Source of the DNA: Pseudomonas sp. MWU13-2100
GTDB taxonomy: Bacteria; Pseudomonadota; Gammaproteobacteria; Pseudomonadales; Pseudomonadaceae
Direction: 5' to 3'
Assembly: GCF_023242365.1 (NCBI RefSeq)
Contig: NZ_JALLIX010000002.1
Location: 1-64,000, forward strand
DNA: 64,000 bases
Shown piece after piece: positions 7,776-17,789 of this stretch; the stretch's first letter is position 1; each line of letters starts with the position of its first letter. The notes beneath the pieces were generated by a model. That model did no database searches. It saw nothing but the letters and a program-made list of their open reading frames with translations, and was not told the origin of the DNA. The position numbers and the translations under genes were made by a program.

Positions 7776-8987
7776 TTACATCCTCTGAGACAGCAAGGCC
7801 AAGCTGTGTCGGGCGATGACAGCGTTCTCGTCAGTCGCTATGACCCACGCGGAGACTTTGCTCCCCACCTCGGAGAGACAGGCAGACACCGCCAGATCAG
7901 GCGTTTCGCTGCCTACGATTTTTCGAGCCACGCCCAACCAGGCACACCCCTCGAGAATCCCATCACGCACCTCATGCGCGTGCTCTCCGATGCCACCGGT
8001 GAACACCAGCGCGTCTACACCACCGAGCACCGCGGCCAGCGCGCCGATTTCCTTGACCACGCGGCGCACAAACAACGCCACGGCCTGTTTGGCGGAGTCC
8101 GATCGGCTGGCCAACAGCGTACGCATGTCACTGGCCATGCCACCCGAGACACCGAATAACCCGCACTCGTGATACAGCAGGTGTTCGACTGCCTGCACGC
8201 TCATGCCGCGCTCACGCAGCAGGTACAGCACGATCCCGGGATCCAGGCTTCCCGGTCGGCTGCCCATGAGCAATCCGTCCAGCGTGGAGAAGCCCATGGT
8301 CGTGGCGCGACTGGTCCGGTCATGCAACGCGCATAAACTGGCGCCGTTACCGAGATGGGCGACGATCGTCCGCCCTTGTGCGGCATTGCGGTCGTAATCA
8401 GGCAAAACACCGGCAATATATTCATAGGACAAGCCGTGGAAACCATAACGGCGCAGACCCTGCTCGCTCAGGGCCCTGGGTAGCCCGTAAAGGGTTTCCA
8501 GCGGATCGAGCGTGTGGTGAAACGCGGTGTCGAAACAAGCCACCTGGGGCAGCTCGGGATACTCATCAGCCAAATGCAGCATCGGCGCCAGGCACAGTGG
8601 CTGGTGCAACGGCGCCATCGGCGTCAGCGCCTGCATCTCGCGGATCAACGACGCATCGACCCGCGCCGCCACCTCCGGACGGTTGCCGCCATGCACCACG
8701 CGATGGGCCGCAGCGGCAATACGCCATTGCGTGTGGCTGTCGATCCAGCCCATCAGCCGGCTCAAGGTGGCTTTATCCATGCCATCATCGGCACTCGGCC
8801 ATTGTTCCTGCTGCTGCGCCTGGTGCCGGGAGTCCTGGTAACTCAAGCTCGCCCTGTTCTGGCATACCTCGACACTGCCATGGCCCAGGCAGTGAAGCGC
8901 GGACCTGTTGGCGTCATACAGGGAGAACTTGAGCGTTGAAGAGCCCGCATTGAATACCAATAGCGCGGGGCAAGGATTATCCGCCAT
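7776..8987 (-). CDS. ackA: Acetate kinase
   Basis: The 403-residue product interconverts acetyl phosphate plus ADP with acetate plus ATP in the cytosol. It carries both ASKHA-fold signatures: VFNAGSSTLKFSLYD at the N-terminus and CFDTAFHHTL near residue 170. It also has HLGNGASLCA, MGFSTLDGLLMGSRPGSLDPG and a C-terminal FTGGIGEHA adenosine-site motif. The length matches the family. It starts 48 bp after the phosphoketolase stop on the same strand, so the two form an operon. No phosphotransacetylase gene is nearby, which argues that its substrate acetyl phosphate comes from phosphoketolase. Transcription likely starts at the ANR-box promoter upstream of the phosphoketolase gene. Confidence 0.95.
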   Translation of the reverse strand: MADNPCPALLVFNAGSSTLKFSLYDANRSALHCLGHGSVEVCQNRASLSYQDSRHQAQQQEQWPSADDGMDKATLSRLMGWIDSHTQWRIAAAAHRVVHGGNRPEVAARVDASLIREMQALTPMAPLHQPLCLAPMLHLADEYPELPQVACFDTAFHHTLDPLETLYGLPRALSEQGLRRYGFHGLSYEYIAGVLPDYDRNAAQGRTIVAHLGNGASLCALHDRTSRATTMGFSTLDGLLMGSRPGSLDPGIVLYLLRERGMSVQAVEHLLYHECGLFGVSGGMASDMRTLLASRSDSAKQAVALFVRRVVKEIGALAAVLGGVDALVFTGGIGEHAHEVRDGILEGCAWLGVARKIVGSETPDLAVSACLSEVGSKVSAWVIATDENAVIARHSLALLSQRM

Positions 8988-9035
8988 GACGTACTCCCAG
9001 CGTTGACGGGCCAGCTACCTGCCAGGGCCGCAGCC

Positions 9036-11411
9036 TCAGCTTTCGGTTGCCGGCGTCCATTGCCATTGCGCCACTTCCGGTAAATCCCGGCCGTGTTCGA
9101 TCAGGTACAACGCATGCTTTTCCCGGGAGGCCCAATAACGCGCACGCGCCGTCTCGACCTGCGGTTGCAAGCGCGGGACCCGTTCAATCACATCCAGGGC
9201 CAGTTGGTAACGATCCAGCTGGTTGATCACCGTCAGGTCAAAGGGCGTGGTGGTGGCGCCCTCCTCCTTGAATCCCCGGACATGAAAACGTTCCTGCTGT
9301 CCGCGACCGTGCAAAAGCCGGTGGATCAACGATGGATAGCCATGGAAGGCAAAAATAACCGGTTTGTCGCGGGGAAACAGCTCCTCGAAAGCCCCATCCG
9401 ACAGGCCATGGGGGTGTTCGCTAGCGGGTTGAATCACCATCAGGTCAACCACATTGACCACCCGGACTTTCAGATCCGCTACGTAATCGCGCAGCAAGGT
9501 CACCGCCGCCAGGGTTTCCAGGGTCGGAACGTCACCGGCGCAGGCCATTACCACGTCCGGGTCCTCGTCGTCATGGCTGGCCCATGCCCAGCGCCCGATG
9601 CCACGCAGGCAATGGCTGGTGGCCGATTCGATATCCAGCCACTGCCAGGCCGGCTGCTTGCCGGCGACAATGACATTGATGTAGTTGCGGCTGCGCAGGC
9701 AGTGATCGGTCACCGACAACAGGCAGTTGGCATCGGGCGGCAGGTAAATGCGCACCACCTCGGCTTTCTTGTTGGCCACCAGATCGATGAATCCCGGATC
9801 CTGATGGGAAAAACCATTATGGTCTTGCTGCCAGACATGGGAAGAGAGCAAAAGGTTGAGCGAAGCAATGGGTTTGCGCCAGGTCACGCCGGCGGCGGTT
9901 TTCAACCATTTGGCGTGTTGATTGACCATCGAACCGACGATATGGATGAACGCTTCGTAGCAGGAAAACAGCCCGTGACGCCCCGTGAGCAGGTAACCCT
10001 CCAGCCAGCCTTCGCAGACATGCTCACTGAGTATTTCCATGACTCGCCCATCGGCGGCCAGGTGATTGTCTCCAGGCTCCAGATCCGCCATCCAGGTCTT
10101 GCCACTGACCTCATAGACCGCGTCGAGCCGGTTGGAAGCGGTTTCATCCGGGCCAAACAGCCGGAAGTTCGCCGACTTCAGGTTGCATCTCATGACCTCT
10201 TTCAAAAACACCCCCAGCACACGCGTCGGTTCCGCCTGCAAGGCCCCGGGCGCTGGCAGCTTGACCGCATATTCCGAAAAACGCGGGATATCCAAAGGGT
10301 GTAGCAGCAACCCACCGTTGGCGTGGGGATTGGCGCTCATGCGTCGGTGTCCGCCAGGTGCCAGCTCGGCAATCTGGGGAAGCAAGGCGCCGCTGGCGCT
10401 GAACAGTTCCTCCGGGCGGTAACTCTTGAGCCATTCCTGAAGTTGCATCAGATGCCGGGGTTGCTGCAGGTCTGCCAGCGGTACCTGATGGGCACGCCAG
10501 GTACCTTCGACAGGCAAGCCGTCGACAAACTTGGGGCCGGTCCAGCCTTTTGGGGTGCGTAGCACCAGCATCGGCCAGAGCGGACGCTCCGGCACCGACT
10601 GCTCCGGCTGCCGGCGCGCGGTACGCTGGATTTCGCGCAGGTCCGATAAAATGGTGTCCAGGGTCTTGGCCAAGGCCTGATGCACGGTCTCGGGATCATC
10701 ACCCTCGACAAAATAAGGCTCATAGCCATAGCCGTACATCAAGGCGCTGAGTTCTTCCTCGCTAATGCGCGAGAGCAGCGTGGGATTGGCAATCTTGTAG
10801 CCATTGAGGTGCAGAATCGGTAGTACAACGCCGTCGCGCCGGGGGTCGAGAAATTTGTTTGAATGCCAGCTGGCCGCCAGCGCGCCGGTTTCGGCCTCGC
10901 CATCACCAATCACACAGGCCACGATCAGGTCCGGATTATCAAAGGCCGCACCGTAGGCATGCGCCAGGCAGTAGCCCAACTCCCCGCCTTCATTGATGGA
11001 GCCGGGCACTTGCGCCGAGACATGGCTGGAGATGCCATAGGGCCAGGAAAACTGTCGAAACAGCTGCAGCAGCCCGTCGGCGTTTTGCTCCACCCGCGGG
11101 TTGAGCTCGGTGTACGTCCCTTCCAGATAAGCCTGCGCCATGATGGCCGGTGCGCCGTGGCCCGGGCCGGTGACAAAGAGCAGGTTCAGGTCATGAGTCT
11201 TGATCAGGTGGTTGAGGTGCACGTAGATCAGATTCAAGCCCGGACTTGTTCCCCAGTGCCCCAGCAACCGAGGTTTTACATCGGCCAGTGCCAGGGGCCT
11301 GCGCAACAGCGGATTGTCCTTGAGGTAAATCTGCCCAACGGCCAGATAGTTGGAGGCCCGCCAGTAGGCATCGAGACCTTCCAATTGATCATTGTTCAGA
11401 AAATCACTCAT
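9036..11411 (-). CDS. xfp: Phosphoketolase (xylulose-5-P / fructose-6-P)
   Basis: The 791-residue product is full length for the family. This thiamine-diphosphate enzyme phosphorolytically cleaves xylulose-5-P (and often fructose-6-P) to acetyl phosphate plus glyceraldehyde-3-P (or erythrose-4-P). Visible motifs are [17 protein letters not shown] near residue 52, [10 protein letters not shown] near 80, [18 protein letters not shown], the diphosphate-binding GDGEAETG near residue 170, and [13 protein letters not shown] in the second domain. The adjacent downstream acetate kinase completes an ATP-yielding route to acetate. An exact FNR/ANR box sits 62-75 bp before the start codon, so induction at low oxygen is expected. 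ATG 11411 follows a GGAGTTT ribosome-binding-like sequence. Confidence 0.95.
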   Translation of the reverse strand: MSDFLNNDQLEGLDAYWRASNYLAVGQIYLKDNPLLRRPLALADVKPRLLGHWGTSPGLNLIYVHLNHLIKTHDLNLLFVTGPGHGAPAIMAQAYLEGTYTELNPRVEQNADGLLQLFRQFSWPYGISSHVSAQVPGSINEGGELGYCLAHAYGAAFDNPDLIVACVIGDGEAETGALAASWHSNKFLDPRRDGVVLPILHLNGYKIANPTLLSRISEEELSALMYGYGYEPYFVEGDDPETVHQALAKTLDTILSDLREIQRTARRQPEQSVPERPLWPMLVLRTPKGWTGPKFVDGLPVEGTWRAHQVPLADLQQPRHLMQLQEWLKSYRPEELFSASGALLPQIAELAPGGHRRMSANPHANGGLLLHPLDIPRFSEYAVKLPAPGALQAEPTRVLGVFLKEVMRCNLKSANFRLFGPDETASNRLDAVYEVSGKTWMADLEPGDNHLAADGRVMEILSEHVCEGWLEGYLLTGRHGLFSCYEAFIHIVGSMVNQHAKWLKTAAGVTWRKPIASLNLLLSSHVWQQDHNGFSHQDPGFIDLVANKKAEVVRIYLPPDANCLLSVTDHCLRSRNYINVIVAGKQPAWQWLDIESATSHCLRGIGRWAWASHDDEDPDVVMACAGDVPTLETLAAVTLLRDYVADLKVRVVNVVDLMVIQPASEHPHGLSDGAFEELFPRDKPVIFAFHGYPSLIHRLLHGRGQQERFHVRGFKEEGATTTPFDLTVINQLDRYQLALDVIERVPRLQPQVETARARYWASREKHALYLIEHGRDLPEVAQWQWTPATES

Positions 11412-11472
11412 GAGAAACTCCGATGGGTCCGAGCACGAGCATTTACTATCCGGAGCCGGAGCACTTTGCTGC

Positions 11473-11486
11473 TTGATTTACATCAA
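11473..11486. promoter_or_regulatory. ANR/FNR box upstream of xfp
   Basis: TTGATTTACATCAA matches the TTGAT-N4-ATCAA ANR/FNR consensus in all ten fixed positions. It lies in the 100-bp gap between the universal stress gene and xfp, 62 bp before the xfp start, a good class II activation position. Confidence 0.8.
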
Positions 11487-11511
11487 GCCAGTCGGCTTCC
11501 GCGGCTCATTA

Positions 11512-12495
11512 TCAAGCCAGCAATTCCGGGTGTAATGGATGCGTCACATCATTGGCTTGCACTGCCTTTTGTGTCTGCTCATGCACATTACTGGCCGCAG
11601 GAGGCAGTTTGAGTGCAAGCACATTACAGGCCGGATTATCGAGAATGCCCTCAGCAGTGCTCCCGATAGTCGAACTGAGAAGATGGTGATTGGCCGAGCC
11701 GATGATCAGAAGATCATAGGCATTACGCTGGACATACCCACGAATGACGTTGGCCGCAGCTCCCACCAGGAAATGCCGGTGTTCCTTGGCGAACCCATAT
11801 TCGCTCGCCAATGCATCGAATACGTTCCTGCGCGCCTCATAACTCGGCAGCTCGCCACTAGAGGAGGCTGCTGCGAAACCCTGACAGCCCACGGCATTAC
11901 AGTTGTAGACCGTAATCAGATGCAACGAGGCATTACGGGCATCCGCCAATTGCCGGGCCATACGGATGACCTGGTCATTTTCCGTGGCGCGGCCTTCACC
12001 CTCCAGTTCAATATCCACGGCGACCAGAAACTTGCGCAGACGCGGGGCTGGTGCTTGCTTGATATAGAGTACCGAGGTCGGACTGGCGCACAACAAATCC
12101 CAATCGAGCGACGATAGCACCAGACGCTTCAAATGAGCTTCTTCATGCAAGTCCTTGATAATCAGATCAGCGTTCATCTGCCGGGCGTAGGTCGCCAGCT
12201 CGAAAGCGGACGGTTTGCCCCAGATAACCTCGTACTGCACTTCAATCCCTTTTTCGCGCAACAATACCGCTTCACTGTTCAACCATTGCCGATAAACATC
12301 CATCATGCCGTTGCGGGCTTTGTCCAGATTGACTGAATGGCCATGCCCAACCACATCAAGTGCCGCTGCGTGGACGAAAGCAACCAGATGCAAGGCCACA
12401 TTGAGCGTCTGCGCCAGTACCCCCGCATATTCCAACGCGGGGGTGTGCACCGGCTGGGAAGGTGCGATAAGCAGTAAACGCAATGATCGGATCAT
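11512..12495 (-). CDS. Tandem universal stress protein
   Basis: The 327-residue cytosolic product holds two UspA domains. The first runs from RLLLIAPSQP to about residue 145 (ending TSVLYIKQAP). The second starts at RKFLVAVDIE and ends with the nucleotide-binding loop GSANHHLLSSTIGSTAEGIL followed by CNVLALK, close to the G-x2-G-x9-G(S/T) ATP-binding pattern. Tandem UspE-like proteins support survival under starvation and oxygen limitation. I chose ATG 12495 because GAGGTGG lies just upstream; the open frame reaches 12558. It is followed after 100 bp by xfp on the same strand, and a near-consensus ANR box lies about 100 bp upstream. Confidence 0.88.
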   Translation of the reverse strand: MIRSLRLLLIAPSQPVHTPALEYAGVLAQTLNVALHLVAFVHAAALDVVGHGHSVNLDKARNGMMDVYRQWLNSEAVLLREKGIEVQYEVIWGKPSAFELATYARQMNADLIIKDLHEEAHLKRLVLSSLDWDLLCASPTSVLYIKQAPAPRLRKFLVAVDIELEGEGRATENDQVIRMARQLADARNASLHLITVYNCNAVGCQGFAAASSSGELPSYEARRNVFDALASEYGFAKEHRHFLVGAAANVIRGYVQRNAYDLLIIGSANHHLLSSTIGSTAEGILDNPACNVLALKLPPAASNVHEQTQKAVQANDVTHPLHPELLA

Positions 12496-12596
12496 GACCC
12501 ACCTCGGCATTTGGCAGTCCTGCCGTTGAATGACCCATGTACGCCTGTGGTGCGTCATGGCCTGCCTTCATCGTGGACCCAAAGCAGTGGGCGAAT

Positions 12597-12610
12597 TTGA
12601 TCTCCCTCAA
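12597..12610. promoter_or_regulatory. Near-consensus ANR box upstream of the universal stress gene
   Basis: TTGATCTCCCTCAA differs from TTGAT-N4-ATCAA at one position (CTCAA). The identical CTCAA variant occurs before the P-type ATPase gene at 16246. It lies 102 bp upstream of the universal stress gene start. The rest of the 12496-12792 gap shows no other feature. Confidence 0.5.
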
Positions 12611-12792
12611 CAAGCACGCGGTTGTAGAGCGCCGTCCGGAACAGAATCGATCGTGTATCACAGTGTGTCTCAAGCTTGGGTGATACAAGTGTTTACACCC
12701 TCACGGCAATCTTGAAACAGGCCAGATACGTTTCTGCGTTCAAATGAGTGCCAGCCAGAACACCTGACCTTCGTTTGAAAGGACACCGGAAC

Positions 12793-13866
12793 ATGAAGAC
12801 GCCCCTGTTGAAACAGCCATCCGAGAAAAGTCGTCGCCTGGTTGGCTCGTCCATCCTCGCGTTCACGCTGATGCAGTTCGCTGCGCTCGGTATTGCCCAT
12901 GCGCAAACCAACACCACAGCAGCCCCGGCAACGATGAATCGCGGCAGCACCGGTACCTCCCAGTCCTCCTCGTTCGGCCCGCTCAGGCATATCAACGCCG
13001 GTTTGCTGGACGTGGCCTACGCCGAAACAGGTCCTGCCGAAGGCCCGGTGGTCATTCTCCTGCACGGCTGGCCCTACGACATTCACAGCTATGACGAAGT
13101 AGCCCCCTTACTGGCGGCAAAGGGCTACCGGGTGCTCATGCCCTACGCCCGCGGCTACGGCGATACGCACTTCCTCTCCGCCAACACCCTGCGCAATGGC
13201 CAACCCACCGCGCTGGCCAGTGATGTCATTGACTTCATGGATGCACTGAAGATCAAGCAGGCCGTGCTCGGCGGCTACGATTGGGGCGCACGTTCGGCGG
13301 ACATCGTCTCGGCGCTCTGGCCGGAACGGGTGAAAGCGCTGGTCTCGGTCAGCGGTTATCTGATCGGCAACCAGGAAGCCGGCAAGACCCCACTGCCGCC
13401 CAAGGCCGAGTTGCAATGGTGGTACCAGTACTACTTCGCCACGGAACGGGGGCGTGCCGGTTACGAAAAGAACACCCACGACTTCGCCAAGCTGATCTGG
13501 CAGACGGCCTCGCCGAAATGGGCGTTCGATGACGCCACCTTCAATCGCAGCGCCGCCGCCCTCGACAACCCCGACCACGTGGCCATCACGGTCTTCAACT
13601 ACCGCTGGCGCCTCGGCCTGGTTCAGGGTGAAACGAAATACGCTCCCCTGGAACAAAAGTTGGCCAAGGCCCCTTCCATCGGCGTGCCGACCATCACCCT
13701 GGAGGGCGACGCCAACGGCGCACCGCACCCGGCCGCCGAGGATTATGCCAAGCGCTTCACCGGTAAATATGAGTATCGGCTTATCCAGGGGGGTATCGGC
13801 CACAACCTGCCGCAAGAAGATCCGCAGGCCTTTGCCAAGGCCATCATTGACGTCGATCATCTGTAA
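12793..13866 (+). CDS. Secreted alpha/beta hydrolase (epoxide hydrolase / dehalogenase-like)
   Basis: The 357-residue product starts with a basic stretch and hydrophobic core ending AHAQ (about residues 15-38), read as a signal peptide, so it is probably periplasmic. The alpha/beta-hydrolase core has the oxyanion motif HGWPYD, an aspartate nucleophile in GGYDWGARSA and a catalytic histidine in GIGHNLPQEDP. An aspartate nucleophile points to the epoxide hydrolase / haloalkane dehalogenase branch. The cap domain contains WWYQYYFATERGR. ATG 12793 follows AAAGGACACCGG; the frame is open from 12748 but that part lacks signal-peptide character. It is divergent from the universal stress gene and converges with the P-type ATPase gene. 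The substrate is unknown. Confidence 0.8.
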   Translation: MKTPLLKQPSEKSRRLVGSSILAFTLMQFAALGIAHAQTNTTAAPATMNRGSTGTSQSSSFGPLRHINAGLLDVAYAETGPAEGPVVILLHGWPYDIHSYDEVAPLLAAKGYRVLMPYARGYGDTHFLSANTLRNGQPTALASDVIDFMDALKIKQAVLGGYDWGARSADIVSALWPERVKALVSVSGYLIGNQEAGKTPLPPKAELQWWYQYYFATERGRAGYEKNTHDFAKLIWQTASPKWAFDDATFNRSAAALDNPDHVAITVFNYRWRLGLVQGETKYAPLEQKLAKAPSIGVPTITLEGDANGAPHPAAEDYAKRFTGKYEYRLIQGGIGHNLPQEDPQAFAKAIIDVDHL

Positions 13867-13879
13867 TAGCCGTTTGAAG

Positions 13880-13902
13880 TGACGGGGAGGCGTTTTTCCC
13901 CC
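13880..13902. terminator. Hairpin between convergent genes
   Basis: GGGGA and TCCCC arms enclose GGCGTTTT in the 42-bp gap between the alpha/beta hydrolase stop and the ATPase stop. This placement suits a shared terminator; the stem is short. Confidence 0.45.
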
Positions 13903-13908
13903 GGCCTT

Positions 13909-16191
13909 TCATCGACTGTCAAGATAACGGAACAGTTCTTCCTCCTGATCAAAATGCAAGCGCAAGAGGGTATCCAGGCGAATCAACTGATGTTGGATCT
14001 CATCAGCGCAAGCCGTTGCATGAGCGGCACTGAAATCGACGCTCATGCGCGCCAGCAAATGGATAAGGCGAAAAATTTCCCGATGCGCGTGACTCATGGC
14101 CGACAAAGGGTCCTCCCCCCGCAGGCTTCGGGTCAACAGCGGATACAGGGTGTTTTCATCTTCCCGTTCATGTCGGACCAGGGTGACTTGCAGTTTTTCA
14201 ACCAGCGCCAGCAAATCGCTGCGGGCCTGCTCAAGCGGGCGCTGGGCAAAGTCGCCGGCCAGTTGATGCAGGTCGCTCAGGATAGTCGCCAGTTGCGTGT
14301 GTTCGTCCTGGAGGTGATCGATATGTGCCGCGGCAAGCTTTCGTTGACCGGGTCCCCACGATGCCGCCAGTGCACGCAACGCATTGATGATGATCAGCAC
14401 GTCGATGCCTTCCTGCACAATGGCACCGGCAAGCGGCGGCAGATAGCCGCAGGCGGCGATGGCCATCGCCAGCAATGACATGCCCATGCCGACCTGTACA
14501 CCCCGGCGGGCAATCTGGCGGGTCCGCCGGGCAATATCCAGCGCCTCGACCAGCCGGTCCAGGCGATCCACCAGCAACACGACACCGGCGGCTTGCGCGG
14601 AGGCCGTGGCACCGGCCGCGCCCATGGCCACGCCGACGTCGGCTGCCGCCAAGGCCGGGGCATCGTTGATGCCATCACCGACCATCAGCGTGCTGGCACG
14701 CCGGCAGCCCTCCTGTACGGCACGTACCTTGTCCTCGGGGGCCAAACCGGCACGCAACTCGTCGATACCGGCTGACAAGGCGATCATCTCGGCGGTTTCC
14801 AGGCGGTCACCGGTGAGCATGACGATCCGCTCGATGCCCCTGTGGCGCAATCGACGCAACGTCTGCGGGGTTTCCCGACGCAGGTTGTCCGCAAACACCA
14901 GCAGCCCGGCGAGTGCTCCATCCACCTCGATGAAGCTTCCACTGCACGCCAGGTAATCCATGTGGCGCAGCATGGCGACGGCCCAGTCAGTCATGGGCAC
15001 TTGTTCATGGGCAAAAGACAATGTACCGAAGCGCACCCGCTGGCCATCGACCCGCCCACAAAGGCCCGCCCCCGGGCTTTCTTCTACTTCCCGGGGGACG
15101 CTGAGTGGCAGTCGGCGCTGCTGCGCCGCTTCGACAATGGCCTGGCAGATCGGATGCGTCGAAGCCTGCGCCAACGACGCGGCCAGGCCCAGCAGACGCT
15201 GCGGATCAAGCAGTCCGTTGACTTCGATCGACTGCAGCCGGGCATGACCGCTGGTCAAGGTGCCGGTCTTGTCGAGAAACACTTGCTTGACCCCCGCCAA
15301 CGCTTCCAGGGTCGCCCCGTCCTTGATCAGGATCCCGCGCCGCGCCGCCCTCGAGATGCCGGACATGATGGCAATCGGCACCGCCAGAATCAAAGGACAA
15401 GGTGTGGCCACCACCAGGACCGCCAGGGCGCGCAATGGATCGCCGCTTATTTGCCAGGCTATTGCGGCAACCAGCAACGTCAGCGGAATGAAGAGCAAGG
15501 CATAGCGGTCGGCCAGGCGCACGTAGGGTGCGCGCGAGCGGCGTGCCGCCTCGGCCAATCGCACAACCCCGGAATAGGTGCTCTGCGCGGCCGTTCGCGT
15601 GGCCATCAGCAGAAAGGGGGCACCGACATTGGACACGCCGCTGGGCAGCAACTGGCCTTCCCGGCGGGTGACCGGCAACGACTCGCCGTTGAGCGCCGAC
15701 TCATCGAGAATAGCCACGGCACTCAACAGGCGACCGTCGACCGGAACCACCTCGCCCAGGCGTACCAACAATGTCTGCTGCGGCTGGATCTGCTCGACAG
15801 GGACTTTGCGCAAATCATCCTGTTCCTGCAGCCAGGCAAAACGTGGCGCCCGGTCGACCAGCGCGCGCAATTCGCGTTCGGCGCGTTGCTTGGTAAAGAA
15901 CTCCAGGGTGCGCCCGCTAGCCAGCATCAAGGCAATCACCGCCGCCACCAGCATCTGCTGAAAGGCCAGGGCGGCGGCAATCGACAGCAGCGCAATGAGA
16001 TCGACGCCGACCTCGCGCCGGACCAGGCGCCCGGCGATCTCGACCAGCAGGACCAGGACCATCAACAGGCTGCCCGCGGCCCAGCACATCGACGCCCAGC
16101 CGGGCTCATGGGCTAAATGCGCGATGCCCCCGCCCAGCAGCGCCAGGCCGGTGATCAGCAACAGCAACGGGTCCAGCCACTTGCCTGGCAT
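13909..16191 (-). CDS. P1B-5-type metal ATPase with C-terminal hemerythrin domain
   Basis: The 760-residue inner-membrane protein is a P-type ATPase. It has transmembrane segments at the N-terminus, an actuator loop with SALNGESLPVTR, the ion-pathway motif TPCPLILAVP, the phosphorylation site DKTGTLTSG and the hinge GDGINDAPALAAADVGVAMG. A later membrane helix carries QEGID. The TPCP plus QExxD pair is characteristic of the P1B-5 subgroup, whose studied member (Sinorhizobium Nia) exports Ni(II)/Fe(II) and also ends in a hemerythrin domain. Here the last 155 residues form a four-helix hemerythrin fold with di-iron ligand candidates HIDHLQDEH, LVRHEREDE, MSHAHREI and HFDQEEE. There is no N-terminal heavy-metal domain. 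Iron/nickel export gated by O2 or redox is inference from that family. A near-ANR box precedes the gene. Confidence 0.85.
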   Translation of the reverse strand: MPGKWLDPLLLLITGLALLGGGIAHLAHEPGWASMCWAAGSLLMVLVLLVEIAGRLVRREVGVDLIALLSIAAALAFQQMLVAAVIALMLASGRTLEFFTKQRAERELRALVDRAPRFAWLQEQDDLRKVPVEQIQPQQTLLVRLGEVVPVDGRLLSAVAILDESALNGESLPVTRREGQLLPSGVSNVGAPFLLMATRTAAQSTYSGVVRLAEAARRSRAPYVRLADRYALLFIPLTLLVAAIAWQISGDPLRALAVLVVATPCPLILAVPIAIMSGISRAARRGILIKDGATLEALAGVKQVFLDKTGTLTSGHARLQSIEVNGLLDPQRLLGLAASLAQASTHPICQAIVEAAQQRRLPLSVPREVEESPGAGLCGRVDGQRVRFGTLSFAHEQVPMTDWAVAMLRHMDYLACSGSFIEVDGALAGLLVFADNLRRETPQTLRRLRHRGIERIVMLTGDRLETAEMIALSAGIDELRAGLAPEDKVRAVQEGCRRASTLMVGDGINDAPALAAADVGVAMGAAGATASAQAAGVVLLVDRLDRLVEALDIARRTRQIARRGVQVGMGMSLLAMAIAACGYLPPLAGAIVQEGIDVLIIINALRALAASWGPGQRKLAAAHIDHLQDEHTQLATILSDLHQLAGDFAQRPLEQARSDLLALVEKLQVTLVRHEREDENTLYPLLTRSLRGEDPLSAMSHAHREIFRLIHLLARMSVDFSAAHATACADEIQHQLIRLDTLLRLHFDQEEELFRYLDSR

Positions 16192-16245
16192 CGAAGTGAA
16201 TTCCTCAAGTAATCACTCTTATCGCTCAACACCCACTGCCGATGA

Positions 16246-16259
16246 TTGATAAAACTCAA
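16246..16259. promoter_or_regulatory. Near-consensus ANR box upstream of the P-type ATPase gene
   Basis: TTGATAAAACTCAA matches the ANR box except for one base in the right half. It lies 55 bp upstream of the ATPase start and about 155 bp upstream of the divergent esterase-like gene, so it could serve either. Confidence 0.5.
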
Positions 16260-16415
16260 ATGATCGACTGCATTCAGGCGTAGGAATGACAGCAAAGGCC
16301 ATATGGGCCCACGACGCCGCATGGATCGCCGCCCGAGCTCGCGCCCGGCCTGATGATCGATGTGGTGCTTCGCGGCAATGCACGTCGGCCACTCCACCTT
16401 TACCGGATGACGCTC

Positions 16416-17783
16416 ATGAACACACCTTCGCCAGACCTGCAGGATAAGCTTTATGGCTCCCACAGCCACATCGCCCAGGCCTCTATCGCCCCGCTCCTGC
16501 GTCAATACGCGGAGCCTTTGCCGGAGCTGAATTCAGCCGCCTTCGGTGAAATGTTCGACCGCTATGCCGATGCGCGCGTGGTGATGATTGGTGAAGCCAG
16601 CCATGGCACCAGCGACTTCTATCGAATCCGGGCGGCGATTACCCAAAGGTTGATTGAGCAACATGGCTTCAGCATCGTTGCGGTTGAAGCCGACTGGCCA
16701 GACGCCAGCCATGTGGACCGTTATGTCCGGGGACTGGCGCCCTCGGCCTGGAAACGCCATATCTTCAGTCGTTTTCCGACCTGGATGTGGCGTAATACCG
16801 ATGTAAGAGCCTTCACCCACTGGCTGCGCCAGTACAACCACACGCTGGCCCCTGGGCAGCGCGCCGAGTTTCGCGGTTTGGACGTTTACAGTCTGCGCAA
16901 CTCCATCCACGAGGTGCTCGATTATCTGGACCGGGCCGACCCGCAACTGGCCCATGAAGCACGGCGGCGCTATGGCTGCCTGACGCCCTGGCAGGATGAT
17001 CCGGCGCTCTACGGTCATTTTGTCGAGCGCGGCGGCCTGATGCCCTGCGAGCAGGGCGTGGTCGAACAGCTCAATATCATGCTGGCCGAACAGTTGGCCG
17101 GGCTTGTCGAGAACGACGAGGGGTTCTTCAATGCGGCGCAGAACGCCCGGGTGGTGCGGGCGGCGGAGCAATACTACCGGGCGATCTATCATGGTTCGAG
17201 TGCCTCCTGGAACCTGCGCGACCGGCATATGTTCGATACATTGCAGGCGTTGCTCGAGCACCGCGGGCCCCAGGCCAAGGCCGTGGTATGGGCGCACAAT
17301 TCCCATATCGGCAATGCCGCCGCCACGGAAATGGGCTGGAAGGGGCAGTTCAATATCGGTCAACTGTGTCGCCATGCCTACGGGCGCGATGTCGTCCTGA
17401 TCGGCATGAGTACCGACCGTGGCCAGGTGACGGCCGCCGATGACTGGGATGGCGCCATGCTCGTCAAGCAGGTCCGTGCGTCTCGTCCAGACAGCTGGGA
17501 ACATCAGTTCCTCAAGGCCGGTGTCGCCGCGTCTTTGACCGACTGGCGCAATCCGCAACGCAAGGATCTGCGGCAAGCCCTTTCCGAGCCTCTGCTGGAG
17601 CGGGCAATCGGTGTGATTTATCGACCCGAAACCGAGCGTGGCAGTCATTACTTCGAAGCGGTGTTGGCCGAACAATTTGACGCCATGATCTGGATTGAAC
17701 AGACACAACCGCTGATTGCACTGCCACTGCCGAAAAACCAGGAACTGGAGCCAGGGGACGATACCTATCCGTTTGGTGTGTGA
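16416..17783 (+). CDS. Erythromycin esterase-like family protein
   Basis: The product of about 455 residues belongs to the EreA-like/ChaN-like hydrolase family. Signature pieces are VVMIGEASHGTSDFYRIRA near residue 50, VAVEADWPD, an aromatic-rich central part (FPTWMWRNTDVRAF) and WAHNSHIGNA, containing the histidine and glutamate residues used by this family. Most genomic members are not macrolide esterases, and this soluble protein sits among stress genes, so antibiotic resistance should not be assumed. I chose ATG 16416, 8 bp after a CGGATGA sequence; ATG 16407 and an upstream ATG 16353 are in frame. It converges with the dienelactone-hydrolase-like gene (6 bp between stops). Confidence 0.82.
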   Translation: MNTPSPDLQDKLYGSHSHIAQASIAPLLRQYAEPLPELNSAAFGEMFDRYADARVVMIGEASHGTSDFYRIRAAITQRLIEQHGFSIVAVEADWPDASHVDRYVRGLAPSAWKRHIFSRFPTWMWRNTDVRAFTHWLRQYNHTLAPGQRAEFRGLDVYSLRNSIHEVLDYLDRADPQLAHEARRRYGCLTPWQDDPALYGHFVERGGLMPCEQGVVEQLNIMLAEQLAGLVENDEGFFNAAQNARVVRAAEQYYRAIYHGSSASWNLRDRHMFDTLQALLEHRGPQAKAVVWAHNSHIGNAAATEMGWKGQFNIGQLCRHAYGRDVVLIGMSTDRGQVTAADDWDGAMLVKQVRASRPDSWEHQFLKAGVAASLTDWRNPQRKDLRQALSEPLLERAIGVIYRPETERGSHYFEAVLAEQFDAMIWIEQTQPLIALPLPKNQELEPGDDTYPFGV

Positions 17784-17789
17784 AACCCA

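Noticed and set aside
16416..17783. Macrolide resistance gene
   Set aside because: It has the erythromycin-esterase fold signature, but most chromosomal homologues are uncharacterised and the context is a stress island.
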